64,000 nucleotides of DNA from Sporopachydermia quercuum (Eukaryota > Ascomycota > Sporopachydermiomycetes > Sporopachydermiales > Sporopachydermiaceae). Shown here piece after piece: positions 24,455 through 35,547 of this stretch. The DNA lies in the NCBI GenBank assembly GCA_001599295.1, contig BCGN01000006.1:1178001-1242000 (forward strand), written 5' to 3'. The notes under the pieces are model-generated. The model did no database searches. It was not told where the DNA came from and was given only the letters and a program-made list of their open reading frames with translations. Position numbers and translations under genes: made by a program. Positions within the stretch are counted from its first letter, which is position 1; the number at the start of each line of letters is the position of its first letter.

Positions 24455-24758
24455 GGAAGAAACTTTAATCAGAAATTCTTAGAACAAACCCCAGAAATGA
24501 AGCTAGTAGGAAGGTGTTTCTACTGAAATTATATTATATCTTAACCTCCTGCATAATTGAATTCCTACAATGCCAGTAGTTGTTGATACTCTAACAAAGT
24601 AGAGCATTACTGGTGTCAAAGACAGAACAAATCGAGTTTATGGGTTCGCAAGTAGTAAGGTTAACGAGTATTATCATATAACAAAGCCCCTGAGACTAGC
24701 GAAGGTAGAACTCGAGGAAGTGAAAACTAAAAGAAAGTAATAATAAACACAAGGGAAG
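24455..24758 (-). promoter_or_regulatory. Four CTTCC (CT-box-like) motifs before pyruvate kinase
   Basis: GGAAG on the plus strand at 24455-24459, 24509-24513, 24716-24720 and 24754-24758, i.e. CTTCC on the minus strand. CTTCC is the Gcr1 core site of S. cerevisiae glycolytic promoters. About 0.6 would be expected by chance in 310 bp counting both strands and equal base use. Functional meaning is inferred. Confidence 0.4.
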
Positions 24759-24761
24759 AAA

Positions 24762-26330
24762 ATGGTAGGAACTGTCAGCAAAAGAGTGAACTATTATGGG
24801 CAAAAGTCCAAGCTGGAATGGTTGGCAGCCTTGGATGTCAACGAGACACCAAGTAGGAACTACCGTAAGAGCTCAATTATTGGCACAATTGGACCAGTAA
24901 CCAACTCCGCTGAAATGATCACCAAGCTGAGAAAGTCTGGATTGAACATAATTCGTATGAATTTCAGTCATGGTACTCATGAGTATCACCAGTCAGTCAT
25001 TGACAATGCTCGACAATCTGAGAAAGACTTTGCTAGCCGTCCTTTAGCGATTGCTCTTGATACCAAGGGGCCCGAAATCAGAAGCGGGGACACTAAAAAT
25101 GGCCTTGACTACGATATTCCAGCCGATCACGAAATGACTTTTACTACTGATGAAGCTTATGTTAAGAAAAGTGACGATTCTATTATGTACATCGACTACA
25201 AGAACATAACTAAGGTATTAGAGAAAGGAAAACTGATCTATGTCGATGATGGCCAATTGAGTTTTCAAGTTTTGAAAATTGTCGATGACAAGACTATAAA
25301 AGTGAAGTCTCTGAATGGAGGTAAAATTTCATCACACAAGGGTATCAATCTTCCTGGCACTGATATAGATTTACCTGCCTTATCAGAAAAGGACAAAAGT
25401 GATTTGATTTTCGGTTGTAAGAATGAGGTTGATATGGTATTTGCCTCTTTTATTAGAAGTAAAGATGATGTTTTACAGATCAGAAATTTGCTGAATGAGA
25501 ACGGAGGAAAGACTATTCAGATTATCTGTAAAATCGAATCTCAACAAGGTGTCAATAATTTTGATGAGATTTTGGCAGTAACAGATGGTGTCATGGTTGC
25601 TCGTGGAGATTTAGGAATTGAAATTCCTGCTCCTAGAGTTTTTGTTGTCCAAAAGCAATTGATTGCTAAATGTAATCTGGCTGGTAAGCCTGTTATTTGT
25701 GCCACGCAAATGCTTGAATCTATGACGTACAACCCAAGACCAACTAGAGCTGAAGTCTCTGACGTTGGAAATGCTGTTCTTGATGGAGCAGACTGTGTTA
25801 TGCTTTCTGGTGAAACAGCTAAAGGTAAATATCCTGTTGAGGCTGTCTCAATGATGCATCATACATGTTTGATTGCTGAAATGGCTTTGGCACATGCACA
25901 TTTCTCTGCGGAGCTTAGAGAATTAACCCCTCGTCCTACGGAGACAGGCGAAACTATTGCTATGGCTGCTGTCGCCGCCTCATTTGAACAAAATGCAAAG
26001 GCAATTGCCGTGTTGACTACAAGCGGTAACACTGCTAGATTGTGTGCTAAACATAGACCTAATTGTCCCATTTTAATGATTACGCGAAATCACAGAGCAG
26101 CTAGGTTTGCCCATTTATACAGAGGTGTTTATCCTTTCGAATATCCTTATCCGCGAGCTGATGATTCTCCTGGATACTGGCAACAAGATGTTGATGAAAG
26201 AATCAAGTGGGGTATTGATGAAGCTATGGCTCTTGATGTTTTACAAAAAGGTGATGTTGTCATTGCAATCCAAGGTTGGACTAGAGGTGGTGGTCATACC
26301 AACACTTTACGTATCTTGGAAGCTTTCTAA
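24762..26330 (+). CDS. PYK1: Pyruvate kinase
   Basis: Last step of glycolysis, phosphoenolpyruvate plus ADP to pyruvate plus ATP, cytosolic. Single exon, 522 residues, about 20 longer than S. cerevisiae Cdc19, mainly at the N-terminus. Clear family blocks: [52 protein letters not shown], and the active-site segment [16 protein letters not shown] with its Lys near 257, then [59 protein letters not shown] is nearly invariant. A CTG codon at the conserved Leu of [10 protein letters not shown] supports standard decoding. The C-terminal domain keeps the effector-region motif TSGNTARL. Confidence 0.98.
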   Translation: MVGTVSKRVNYYGQKSKLEWLAALDVNETPSRNYRKSSIIGTIGPVTNSAEMITKLRKSGLNIIRMNFSHGTHEYHQSVIDNARQSEKDFASRPLAIALDTKGPEIRSGDTKNGLDYDIPADHEMTFTTDEAYVKKSDDSIMYIDYKNITKVLEKGKLIYVDDGQLSFQVLKIVDDKTIKVKSLNGGKISSHKGINLPGTDIDLPALSEKDKSDLIFGCKNEVDMVFASFIRSKDDVLQIRNLLNENGGKTIQIICKIESQQGVNNFDEILAVTDGVMVARGDLGIEIPAPRVFVVQKQLIAKCNLAGKPVICATQMLESMTYNPRPTRAEVSDVGNAVLDGADCVMLSGETAKGKYPVEAVSMMHHTCLIAEMALAHAHFSAELRELTPRPTETGETIAMAAVAASFEQNAKAIAVLTTSGNTARLCAKHRPNCPILMITRNHRAARFAHLYRGVYPFEYPYPRADDSPGYWQQDVDERIKWGIDEAMALDVLQKGDVVIAIQGWTRGGGHTNTLRILEAF

Positions 26331-29300
26331 GTAATTTCTCCTCTTTTTTTCAAAAATTATTTTCCTTGATTGTATTGCGTTATTCCTTTCTTTTGAATAC
26401 TTACTTATATTGCATTTTGGGTGATTGACCGTCTTGCGTTCTGTAGTGTAGATCACGTAAATCTATGAAACCTCACTTCAGTATAATAATTTCCTTCATA
26501 CGGAGAGAAGGTAGTACGGATGTACCCCAGATTTGGATGACCTCGCGTAAAAATTTATCCTTATTATAAATTTGGCCTATCTGAGATGTGTGAATTATAA
26601 CGTGTGAATAATAGAAGACGATTATATCATTCCCCCTATTCGAGGAACGAATCATAACCTTGAATGAGCAGTTTGGTTCTCTTCAAACAAATTGAGAGAG
26701 TGTTTCATTCAGGATTCTAACCCACTTGGGCAATGCATTTCTGTTTACAAAAAACAATAGTAAACTCATGAGTTATGACTAACAAGAGTGTAGTTATAGC
26801 AACAAACGCTTGAAATCAACCATCGTTATGCTTGTTTTCTGAGGAATGACTCCGTATTTACCCGTTTGAGCAACAGCAAATAATCCCCGGATGCTATCCG
26901 TTGTTGAATAAGGTATTGGCAATTAGGTATATTAGGTATACCTCTTTTTTCTTTTCCTCATACGCCGCACTATACACATACCCCAGTATTTTTGAATTCC
27001 AAACAGATAGCAACTTCACCAATAAACAACTCTTGCTGGCTCGTTTTCGATGACTTGTAATATCACCAAATCAATTATACTCAACGGCGACTTTTGATTG
27101 GACCCTATATCAAAACATATAGAATAATCAATGTTAGAGTATCGTTGAGATTAATAGTTTATTGGCATTTGATAAGTAGACCAATTGAAGGTAAACAGGT
27201 AAATAGAGTCCCTTTACATGTTGAATTTGACAATAGTTGGCTTCACTGTCCAACTTACAGGCCAATAGATTTATGATTTTTGACTCATTCAACTAGTAAC
27301 AAAGATGAGCCATGTCGCCAACAGCACAACTACAGTCCTTTAATGTATTTTATTGATTCTACTCTATTTCATTTACAAATTTGTACTGAATGGCTAAATG
27401 TATTATCAGCATAAAATCATTGTTGGCCAATCATAAAAAAATCAATGAACAAATAAGGATGGGGTAGAATTTGGATAAACTTTATTTTGAAAGTGGTTCC
27501 GAGTTATCCCATGTTGGCCAATATTGAATGGACAAATGTCACAGGGGATTGTGACATAGCTGTCAGCATTAATTTTCAGCTTCTGATTAGTCGTAGTCAA
27601 TTGATTAGGCAAGTTTATTTTATGTTGATTATAGGACATTCTTCTTTTAGCATATCCTTCAAAAAATGAAGCAGTTTTTCTTTGTTGTTGACTTCGCCAT
27701 CGGAACAAATTGCTAATTGAAGGGGTGGCATAGAGCAAAATGGTTGGATGGAGCCTTTTATAGTCCTATTAATACGGGCTGGAAGAGCTTGAATGCCTTT
27801 CCGCCAATTACTAATGAAAATTGTATAGACATACAGAGATTAATGTAATTACACCAACCTTTCTTGAATAAAAATTGATTTATCTATTTCTGTTAGTCAC
27901 ATTATTCTCACGAGTGAAGACATGATGATTCTTGAACCGCGCGGAACAGACGTTGATTGATTATCTACAAATGAAAGCCCAACAAATATTTCGACCAGAA
28001 CCGGTCATATCAGACTTCATCAATTCTCGACATAAAAGTCCTTNGTCTCATTTAATCCATCATTCCGAAATTTGTCCTACCAAAAGTTAAATCCAATAAC
28101 ATCTGGGGTTTCCGTATATTCATGCTTATACAGTGGTTAAAGATGAAATTAGGTTTGTCTTCCCCAGATTTCCTCAGATAGATAGATAACACAATTCTCA
28201 CCATTATCTGTCGACAGACAAACCAGGAATATGGCTGGCATAATATATATATATTATCACGAATAAAAAATGCTATGATTAAATGGAGAGCTATTGTCTA
28301 GGGAAGCACTGTGAAAAGTGAATTTGATGAATATGGTTTCTTGCGTGATTGTATGATGTAAAATTGGTTAACAGAGAAAATATCTCACTCATTGAATCGA
28401 TCAAGTACATACAACCCATTCATACCGAATAAAACGAGATCAGCATTTTTCCAAAAGTCTTCTAACTACTATGTGGCTCATCAGCTTTACAAATTCTTAC
28501 TAAAAAAGTGCAAACTTATCCTTTAGTTGTAATATTAACTACCTTTCTCATTGCGCACAATCAATCTCGTTGATGCTGTGCCAGTATACATCACCAACCG
28601 GTCTCTTCAATCACTTGAATCTACTATTAAATTGAAGAATAATGAGCTCATCCATTTTCATAATATAATCGAAGTAATTAGGAACAAAACTGAATTATTC
28701 ATATGTCAGAAATATCTTTCCATTAGTAAAGAAATTAAATCTTCACTTTTTCCGAGTAGCCAGATAGGCATGTATGGTGAGTTTTGCTTCCGTACACACA
28801 TTGACCACGAGATTATAAATAATAGGCGAACTCCCCAGTTTTTCAGAGGTATTCTTTCTTATTTCAATTTTATCTCTTTGGATATATTGAAGCATTTATT
28901 TCTTTCTCCTTCTCTTTTTCTTATTTATTGTGGTTTTATTCATTTTTGGTATCATCCTGATTGAATTTCTACTGCATATTTTTATTCATTCTTCTCGTCA
29001 ATTGCAATTGTTTGTCCTAAGTCCGAGCACTCAACCAGCTGCTTAATCTTATCGGTAAGTTAAACATTTGATCTTCACCGTGAAATTGTTGTACCAGCTT
29101 TTCCATTTATCCAACTACAAGTTTAGTAAATTCTCTCATTTTCTCTCATGCCTCTGTTAATCAAGGATTTAGTGTGTTGGTTATCGTGTTCAGGAAAATG
29201 AGACTACTTTCCTTTCCGAGCTTAAATTAAGCTCAAAAACTCTAATGGGAGGTTTTTTTTTTTTTCCCATAATAATTTCCCCAGGAAATTCTTGCAGACT

Positions 29301-30478
29301 AATAATGCATTAAAGGTAGATGTTGGACATTTTACGTGTTTGTGCCAACCATGTCAGACTTTGGACAATAAGTCTGAAATCAAACATTAAATACCCGAGG
29401 ATTGTCATGAAAATGTGTTTGCTGTTCTACTTTGAAGAGTGTTTTCATAATGAGTAGAAAACCTATATCGGGTTGTTAATTATTTCTGCTCTACGATTAG
29501 GCTCGGGCAATCTACAGGAACTGTTCTATGGAGAGTTATTTAACTTACAAAGAGAACTACTCTATCTATACACTGAGAGATTGACCCAAAATTGGGCCTA
29601 TCGCTGATGATTGAATAAGAATCTTTTCAAAGCTATGTCTTAGTTTGTCGCGTGAAAAGTTCTTTTGTCACGATGTTGCCCAGATTAATTGATAACTATT
29701 GAATTATATAACCGAAATTACTATTTTCAGAATTTGTTGGAATAACCAGTTAATAGCATTGAAATGAATACATAGGGGTTGAATTCAAAAAACCTGAGTT
29801 ATGTCTTGGGGAACAGAGAAGATGAAGTTGTTACTGTTTTCATCAGATTATTGATAGACAGCAGCTTGATCATCATCTCTATGATACCTTTCCTGATACC
29901 CTTACTGAGAATTTCCCTGACGTTTTGCTGAGTTTTCTCTTTTATACCAAGTATCCATTCATGCTGCAAACTCGAAGACTGAGTCTGACACGCAAGGAAA
30001 ACTAGTGACATTGGCTGACATCATCTGACATCGTCTGACACTGCTGGAGTCTTCACTGTCCCAATGTTTTCTAACGCTGTGAAAAATGGAAATCTCAAAT
30101 CTTCTTCCCGTGAATGGCCATTTTTCCAACTACTGTTCGCTGGAAGACTGTTCATTATTATTTGATTGTTTAATGCAGACGAATTGATTCTCCGCTTTGT
30201 GTTTTTACCACATGAATAGCATCTTGGTTCTTTGAGCATTACTTTTTTGATACCCTGTTGTGCATCATCTGAAATACCTGACTTTCGATTCGTGCATATA
30301 ATCGCTAATAGTGACAGACTGGTTGGCTTCTTTGAATCTGAGATTGAACAACAGGATTAGCTGCTTTTTATCATATTGAAGTTTCATGATTTTGAAGATA
30401 CATCTAACTAACGGTTTCTAGTACTTTTTAAGTGTAATCTACAGTCATTAAAGTCAGTTAAAACATTGAGTAATTGAA
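26331..30478. other. Long gene-free region, pyruvate kinase to acetyl-CoA synthetase
   Basis: 4.1 kb without a credible coding region; the longest frame is about 137 codons, begins at a non-ATG codon and looks random. It contains a poly-T run near 29253-29266, an AT palindrome at 28241-28256 and the TGACA array at 29986-30040. The last part should be the acetyl-CoA synthetase promoter. The rest could hold a non-coding RNA, an origin, a centromere or an eroded gene; none is demonstrable by eye. Confidence 0.6.
29986..30040 (+). promoter_or_regulatory. Phased TGACA repeat array upstream of acetyl-CoA synthetase
   Basis: TGACA occurs at 29986, 30006, 30016, 30026 and 30036: four copies exactly 10 bp apart and one more two turns upstream. 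The last ends about 440 bp before the ATG. TGACA is the core bound by TALE homeodomain proteins such as yeast Cup9/Tos8 (established), so a cooperative array is possible (inference). Confidence 0.5.
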
Positions 30479-32467
30479 ATGTCAGCTGAACATAAAGTCG
30501 TTGCCGAAGCCCACAATGTGGCTAAGGTCGATCCTCCCAAAGCTATTTTTGAAAAGCATCATGGTGCTCCTCATTTGAGCGGCATGGAAGAATACGCTAA
30601 GTTGTATGAACAATCAATCAAAGAACCTGAAGTGTTTTTCGCTAAACTTGCCAGAGATATGTTATCTTGGGACAAGGATTTCAAGACAACTAAATCTGGT
30701 GGATTTGAATTCGGAGATGTTGCCTGGTTTTTGGAAGGTGAATTGAACGCTTCTTACAACTGTGTTGATAGACATGCTATCAAGAATCCTAATAAGACTG
30801 CCATTATCTACGAAGCTGATGAACCATCTGATGGTTACACTCTTACCTATGGTGATTTGTTGAGAGAAGTTTCAAGAGTCGCTTATGTTTTAGAATCTTT
30901 TGGCGTCAAGAAAGGTGATACTGTTGCTGTTTACTTGCCTATGATTCCTCAAACTATCATCACTTTATTAGCGATTGTTAGATTGGGTGCTATTCACTCT
31001 GTTGTCTTTGCTGGTTTCTCCTCTGGATCATTGAGAGATCGTATTTTAGACGCTGATTCAAGAGTCGTCATCACCACTGATCAATCAAAGAGAGGTGGAA
31101 AGATCGTTGAAACCAAGAAGATTGTCGATGAAGCTTTAAAACAATGCCCTAATGTTAGAAACGTCCTGGTTTACAAGAGAACTGGCGTTGAGAACTTACC
31201 ATGGATTAAAGACAGAGATTTCTGGTGGCACGAAGAAGTTGTCAAGTACAGACCCTACTATCCACCTACTCCTGTCTCTTCTGAGCATCCATTGTTCTTG
31301 TTGTATACTTCTGGATCGACTGGATCACCCAAGGGTGTAGTCCACGCTACTGCAGGTTATTTATTGGGTGCTGCAATGACTACGAAATATGTGTTTGATT
31401 TACACGAGGAAGATATCTTATTCACAGCTGGTGATGTGGGTTGGATTACTGGTCATTCATACTGTTTGTATGGACCTCTGATGTTAGGATCTACTACAAT
31501 TGTTTTCGAAGGAACTCCTGCTTATCCTAACTATTCCAGATATTGGGATATCATTGACAAATATAAGGCTACTCATTTCTATGTTGCTCCTACTGCTCTT
31601 AGATTGTTGAAGAGAGCCGGTGAAGAATTTATTCATCACGATTTGTCATCCTTAAGAACTTTAGGATCTGTAGGTGAACCAATTGCCCATGAAGTTTGGG
31701 AATGGTATAATGAATACATTGGAAAGAAGAACTGCCATATCTGTGATACTTACTGGCAAACTGAATCTGGTTCTCATTTGATTAGTCCTCTTGCGGGTGT
31801 TACTCCTATGAAGCCAGGTGCTGCTACTTTACCTGTGTTTGGTATCGATCCAGTGTTGATTGATCCTGTTACCGGTACTGAATTAAAAGGTAATGACGTT
31901 GAAGGTGTCTTAGCTATTCGTCAACCTTGGCCTGGTATGGCTAGATCCGTCTACAAGTCTCACCAGAGATATCTTGAAACCTATTTCAAGCCTTATCCTG
32001 GTTATTACTTCACAGGTGATGGTGCTGGCAGAGATCATGACGGTTACTACTGGATCAGAGGTAGAGTTGATGACGTGGTTAACGTTTCTGGTCACAGATT
32101 ATCTACTGCTGAAATCGAATCAGCTTTGTTAGATCATCATGATGTCGCTGAAGCCGCTGTTGTTGGTGTTCACGATGAATTGACCGGTCAAGCTGTTAAT
32201 GCTTTCGTTTCTCTTAAAAAAGCCCCTGAAGACGAAGCTGCCATGAAGAAGGAACTTATCTTACAAGTCCGTAAGGAAATTGGTCCTTTTGCTGCTCCTA
32301 AGGCTATCTTGATTTGCGACGATCTACCAAGAACAAGATCCGGTAAGATCATGAGAAGAGTCTTGAGAAAAGTGTTGGCTCACGAAGAAGAACAATTAGG
32401 TGATATGTCCACTTTGGCTAATCCAGAGTCTGTGGATCATATCATTGAAGTCGTTAACAGAAAATAA
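30479..32467 (+). CDS. ACS2: Acetyl-CoA synthetase (AMP-forming)
   Basis: Makes acetyl-CoA from acetate, ATP and CoA, feeding lipid synthesis and histone acetylation. Single exon, 662 residues, ATG 30479. The ANL-superfamily phosphate loop [11 protein letters not shown] is at residues 276-286. Further motifs are [43 protein letters not shown] and the C-terminal acylation-regulated lysine in TRSGKIMRR (Lys623). Length and N-terminus ([19 protein letters not shown]) fit fungal enzymes. The S. cerevisiae genome has ACS1 and ACS2; with one copy in view the symbol is a family-level choice. A GCR1-type factor lies 6 kb downstream. Confidence 0.97.
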   Translation: MSAEHKVVAEAHNVAKVDPPKAIFEKHHGAPHLSGMEEYAKLYEQSIKEPEVFFAKLARDMLSWDKDFKTTKSGGFEFGDVAWFLEGELNASYNCVDRHAIKNPNKTAIIYEADEPSDGYTLTYGDLLREVSRVAYVLESFGVKKGDTVAVYLPMIPQTIITLLAIVRLGAIHSVVFAGFSSGSLRDRILDADSRVVITTDQSKRGGKIVETKKIVDEALKQCPNVRNVLVYKRTGVENLPWIKDRDFWWHEEVVKYRPYYPPTPVSSEHPLFLLYTSGSTGSPKGVVHATAGYLLGAAMTTKYVFDLHEEDILFTAGDVGWITGHSYCLYGPLMLGSTTIVFEGTPAYPNYSRYWDIIDKYKATHFYVAPTALRLLKRAGEEFIHHDLSSLRTLGSVGEPIAHEVWEWYNEYIGKKNCHICDTYWQTESGSHLISPLAGVTPMKPGAATLPVFGIDPVLIDPVTGTELKGNDVEGVLAIRQPWPGMARSVYKSHQRYLETYFKPYPGYYFTGDGAGRDHDGYYWIRGRVDDVVNVSGHRLSTAEIESALLDHHDVAEAAVVGVHDELTGQAVNAFVSLKKAPEDEAAMKKELILQVRKEIGPFAAPKAILICDDLPRTRSGKIMRRVLRKVLAHEEEQLGDMSTLANPESVDHIIEVVNRK

Positions 32468-33111
32468 GGGTGCAAATGTATTACTTCTCTAGGTTTTAGG
32501 ATATAGAATGGAGAAAATTTTTTTATTTACTTTGGTATAACGTTTTTAATATCTTTCCTTTTAATTCCTTTTTCTTTGTTTATAGAGGATTTTTTGGGAC
32601 AACAATCGGTTCATAAAAATAATGAAGAATCTGATTTGCGAGTTTTTCATTTGACTCTCATGATTATAAACAGACTAATAGATATACATCACATATAAAT
32701 AAATATACATATGAAAGGTACATTTCATTATTTAATGATATTTATTATTCGTTAACTATATAAACTATGCTGTATGGGAAGGAATTGAAAGAAATGTAAT
32801 GACTCTCGATATTTAGGAAGTAATAATAAATAAAGTAACAGTATAGAAAGTATCAGTCATTTAGTATTCAGTTATTATAATTACTTTGCTCAATCACGAA
32901 CCTAACGAATTTACGCGTTTTTCTTCGTGTCACGAGATTTCCACGAGCAAGCCAGATTTAAGAAAGTTATAATAGTTTATGGCATTCTTTTAATTCATTT
33001 AAGTATAATTGATAAGGGTTTTCTGGATATAGTTTTATTATTATTCGTTGATATTGCGAAGGGTAATAATGCCCATCATACATTATTGACTGAGGATCCA
33101 ATTTATACAAA
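32468..33111. other. Intergenic, acetyl-CoA synthetase 3' end to RTT109 promoter
   Basis: AT-rich, no gene. It includes one ACGCGT at 32913-32918. Confidence 0.6.
32913..32918. promoter_or_regulatory. Single MCB element upstream of RTT109
   Basis: An exact ACGCGT about 195 bp before the RTT109 ATG. Consistent with S-phase expression of a histone H3-K56 acetyltransferase, but one hexamer alone is weak evidence. Confidence 0.4.
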
Positions 33112-34326
33112 ATGATTGATCAGAAGAAAGGTGAGTCTCTAACGAAGGCCTTGGAAAAGATTCTACCGAAACTACCAGAACCGTTTGAAAATTTCACATT
33201 AATATCACCAACTTCATCATGCAAACATATTTACCATAAATCGAAAACTGATGATCCAAACTCCCATAAAACCATCAGATCAAAGTTCTTCATATTGCTT
33301 GCCTATAAGANGGTGTTCATATATGCCATTGAGATCTATGTCTACACATCGTTTAATATTAAAGAGGGAGCTGTTTCTAATGTGATAAAAACATTATTTG
33401 TTTCAAAGGCTGATACCTCGGGATATTTTAGTGATCTAGCACAGGAAGAAAACTGTCCCGTTTCCTTCTCAAGTGTTACGAAACTGTTGATCCAGAGTGT
33501 CCTGTCAATTCCGTCAGCAGAGTATGTTAGAGAGTTTGATCCAAAGCTCGATGCTAGAGATATAAAAGAGAAAACTCAGATTTCCATGTTCACTAGGCCT
33601 GAAGGTCAATATTTATTCCCAAATTCCAAACAAAATCCAAGTAAACATATCCTATCAGGAGAAAAGTTGATGCAATGGTGGTTACGTATTATAGATGACT
33701 TGAGCAGTGTTGTATACAAAGAAGAAGGTCTACAATTACGATTGAAAATACCAGGGGCAGAATCCGCTACGGAATTAAAATATTTAAAGGATCAGAAAGG
33801 TGATTGGAAATCGGGTCAAGTTGAAATCCTGCCAATTGATAACTCAACGCCTGCAATCTACAGTATTCCTTTATTCCCAGATGATCCTAAATCTCGATTC
33901 ATTGAGCATTTAGCAGCAGAAGAACGAGCAAGAAAAGTCAATGTCAATCAATTCTGGGAAGAATTAGCCGTCAGACAGGAGTTTCGGTTAGGAATTCTTG
34001 TTAGTGTCATTGGTACGTTAGGTTATGAAAAAGATGATCTGGAAAGTTTTGAACTGAAAGAACAGTCAATTCTGNCTTATCATCTCAATGATAAGCAATA
34101 CAGAGCTCTGACCAACTCTATTCTTGAAGGCGATTATATTTCCTTGAAAGGTGCTGAATTGGCATATAAATCTTTCATGAAAAAGAATCCTCCTGGCAAT
34201 GTTATATCCTCGATTTCTGGTACTTTTGATGCGCTAGCCAAATCAAAGGACTCATCTACAATCAAACGACCTGCTCCAGTAGTGAACGATCTTAGTTCAA
34301 TGATCCGTAAGAAGAAAAAGAAATAA
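33112..34326 (+). CDS. RTT109: Histone acetyltransferase Rtt109 (H3-K56)
   Basis: Acetylates newly made histone H3 at K56 (and K9/K27 with Vps75) during replication-coupled nucleosome assembly. Single exon, 404 residues. Strong family blocks: LFVSKADTSGYFSDL, MFTRPEGQYLFPNSKQNPSKHILSGEKLMQWWLRIIDDL and IPLFPDDPKSRFIEHLAAEERARKV, with the functional Asp pair at residues 257-258. The C-terminus ends in a poly-lysine tail as in other fungal Rtt109. Two single N bases (33311, 34075) leave one residue each unresolved without breaking the frame. Confidence 0.95.
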   Translation: MIDQKKGESLTKALEKILPKLPEPFENFTLISPTSSCKHIYHKSKTDDPNSHKTIRSKFFILLAYKXVFIYAIEIYVYTSFNIKEGAVSNVIKTLFVSKADTSGYFSDLAQEENCPVSFSSVTKLLIQSVLSIPSAEYVREFDPKLDARDIKEKTQISMFTRPEGQYLFPNSKQNPSKHILSGEKLMQWWLRIIDDLSSVVYKEEGLQLRLKIPGAESATELKYLKDQKGDWKSGQVEILPIDNSTPAIYSIPLFPDDPKSRFIEHLAAEERARKVNVNQFWEELAVRQEFRLGILVSVIGTLGYEKDDLESFELKEQSILXYHLNDKQYRALTNSILEGDYISLKGAELAYKSFMKKNPPGNVISSISGTFDALAKSKDSSTIKRPAPVVNDLSSMIRKKKKK

Positions 34327-34763
34327 GTCACCGAAGGAAATAAATTAAGCATTTCAAGTAACTATTAATCAACTACCTAACTACTATATATTTCTCAAAT
34401 AATATGAAAGTAAATATTGTATAAATATGCAAATAACATTGTTAATAAACAAGATAATAAATCACTCAGAGTGAAATAAATAATGTAAGGAATAAACAGG
34501 TTCCGTTTGTATTATTGGCCCTTGCCTTGTATCTTACATATGTCTAGAGATATTTTCTTGTTCATACTTGGCAAGGGACAGGACAAAAGAGGTTTGTCCT
34601 AAGCGGATAGAGCGTCTGACAATATAAGAACAATCACCAAAGGAATTGATAGTAGGAAGGAATATAAGAAGAAGATATGTAATTTTTCTAACGAAAGAGA
34701 CTCTGAATAATATCTATTCTCATATATATATTTGTATTATAGCATTTTACGGTGATTTGCAAA
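34327..34763. other. Intergenic, RTT109 3' end to Cwf18 promoter
   Basis: AT-rich spacer; no gene or distinct motif seen. Confidence 0.6.
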
Positions 34764-35240
34764 ATGTCGTTGGAATTGCAAGCCCAAAGTCGGAAAGAGA
34801 AGCTGGCTAAGCTAAGAGGAATTACCTCAACGAAAGCAAGGACTGACTTAGGAGAAAAATCTTTGGAGAATGAGCGCGATAATAAAGGAAGAGAAGGGAG
34901 CGAAGAAGGGAAAGAAACGGAACTCAATGTTATATCTGGCAGAAACTTCGATATAGAAACCCGAATGCCGAAAGTCGGGTTCTTGAATCCACCAAAAGTA
35001 GATGCTGACGGTGGTACATTAGAAGCGTTATCGAAAGCAGAAGAAGAAGCAATTATAAAACGGCTAGTTGATAAGGAAAACAACAAAGAGGAGTTACGAC
35101 TAGATAACCTGAAGCCTAAGCGAGATAACTGGGATCTGAAAAGAAGTATGGAACGAGAGCTAAAGATATTAGATAAGCGAACAAACCGCGCAATAGTGGA
35201 GGAGGTAAGGGCGAGGATACTTGAATCGAAAAAAGATTGA
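34764..35240 (+). CDS. cwf18: Pre-mRNA splicing factor, Cwf18/CCDC12 family
   Basis: Component of the NineTeen-complex-associated spliceosome in fission yeast and human. Single exon, 158 residues from ATG 34764; upstream in-frame codons have no ATG. It shows the full family signature: an N-terminal basic helix (ELQAQSRKEKLAKLR), NVISGRNFDIETRMPKVGFLNPP, then LDNLKPKRDNWDLKRSMERELKILDKRTNRAI. The rest is charged and probably coiled coil. I know of no clear S. cerevisiae orthologue. Its retention fits the relatively intron-rich gene set in this window. Confidence 0.88.
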   Translation: MSLELQAQSRKEKLAKLRGITSTKARTDLGEKSLENERDNKGREGSEEGKETELNVISGRNFDIETRMPKVGFLNPPKVDADGGTLEALSKAEEEAIIKRLVDKENNKEELRLDNLKPKRDNWDLKRSMERELKILDKRTNRAIVEEVRARILESKKD

Positions 35241-35547
35241 CTGATATCCGATGTGAAAGAATGAAAATATTCATATAAGAGAAGAAGGAGTAATGAGAAA
35301 GGAAAAAGCAAATACTGGACTNTCTAAGGAAAACTTGAGCGGTTTGCATTTAACTTTTGATTATTGTAGATCCTTAGTTATGTTGTAATTTTAACTACGC
35401 AAGTGTATATTATCTATAAATTCTAAACCGTTTATTTCTTCAACCCCATAAATTTGAATGTTTCTATGAAATCATAATTTTTTCTTCTTCTTCTTCTTCT
35501 TCTTGATCAATGAATAAGTTATGGCTTGTGGACATGAAGCAAATCCA
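35241..35547. other. Convergent 3' spacer, Cwf18 and GDT1
   Basis: Short region between converging genes. It contains a TTC trinucleotide run at about 35481-35504; otherwise nothing. Confidence 0.7.
35481..35504. repeat. TTC trinucleotide run
   Basis: About eight consecutive TTC units, 45 bp beyond the GDT1 stop on the minus strand. A polypurine/polypyrimidine microsatellite. Confidence 0.85.

Larger units (their letters stand above)
22946..24761. other. Divergent promoter region, YNK1 and pyruvate kinase
   Basis: A 1.8-kb region with no recognisable gene; a 68-codon ATG frame at 24191-24397 is featureless. It holds the palindrome cluster at 23807-23861 and four GGAAG (CTTCC on the minus strand) motifs in the last 310 bp before the pyruvate kinase ATG. 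Confidence 0.65.

Noticed and set aside
24762-26330. CTG-Ser clade origin
   Set aside because: CTG codons occur at conserved leucine positions, so standard decoding fits better.
28551-28964. 137-codon plus-strand frame in the gene-free region
   Set aside because: Begins at TTG, not ATG, has no recognisable motif, and composition looks random.
26331-30478. Possible retroelement or transposon remnant in the long gap
   Set aside because: No terminal repeats, target-site duplications or protein traces could be seen.
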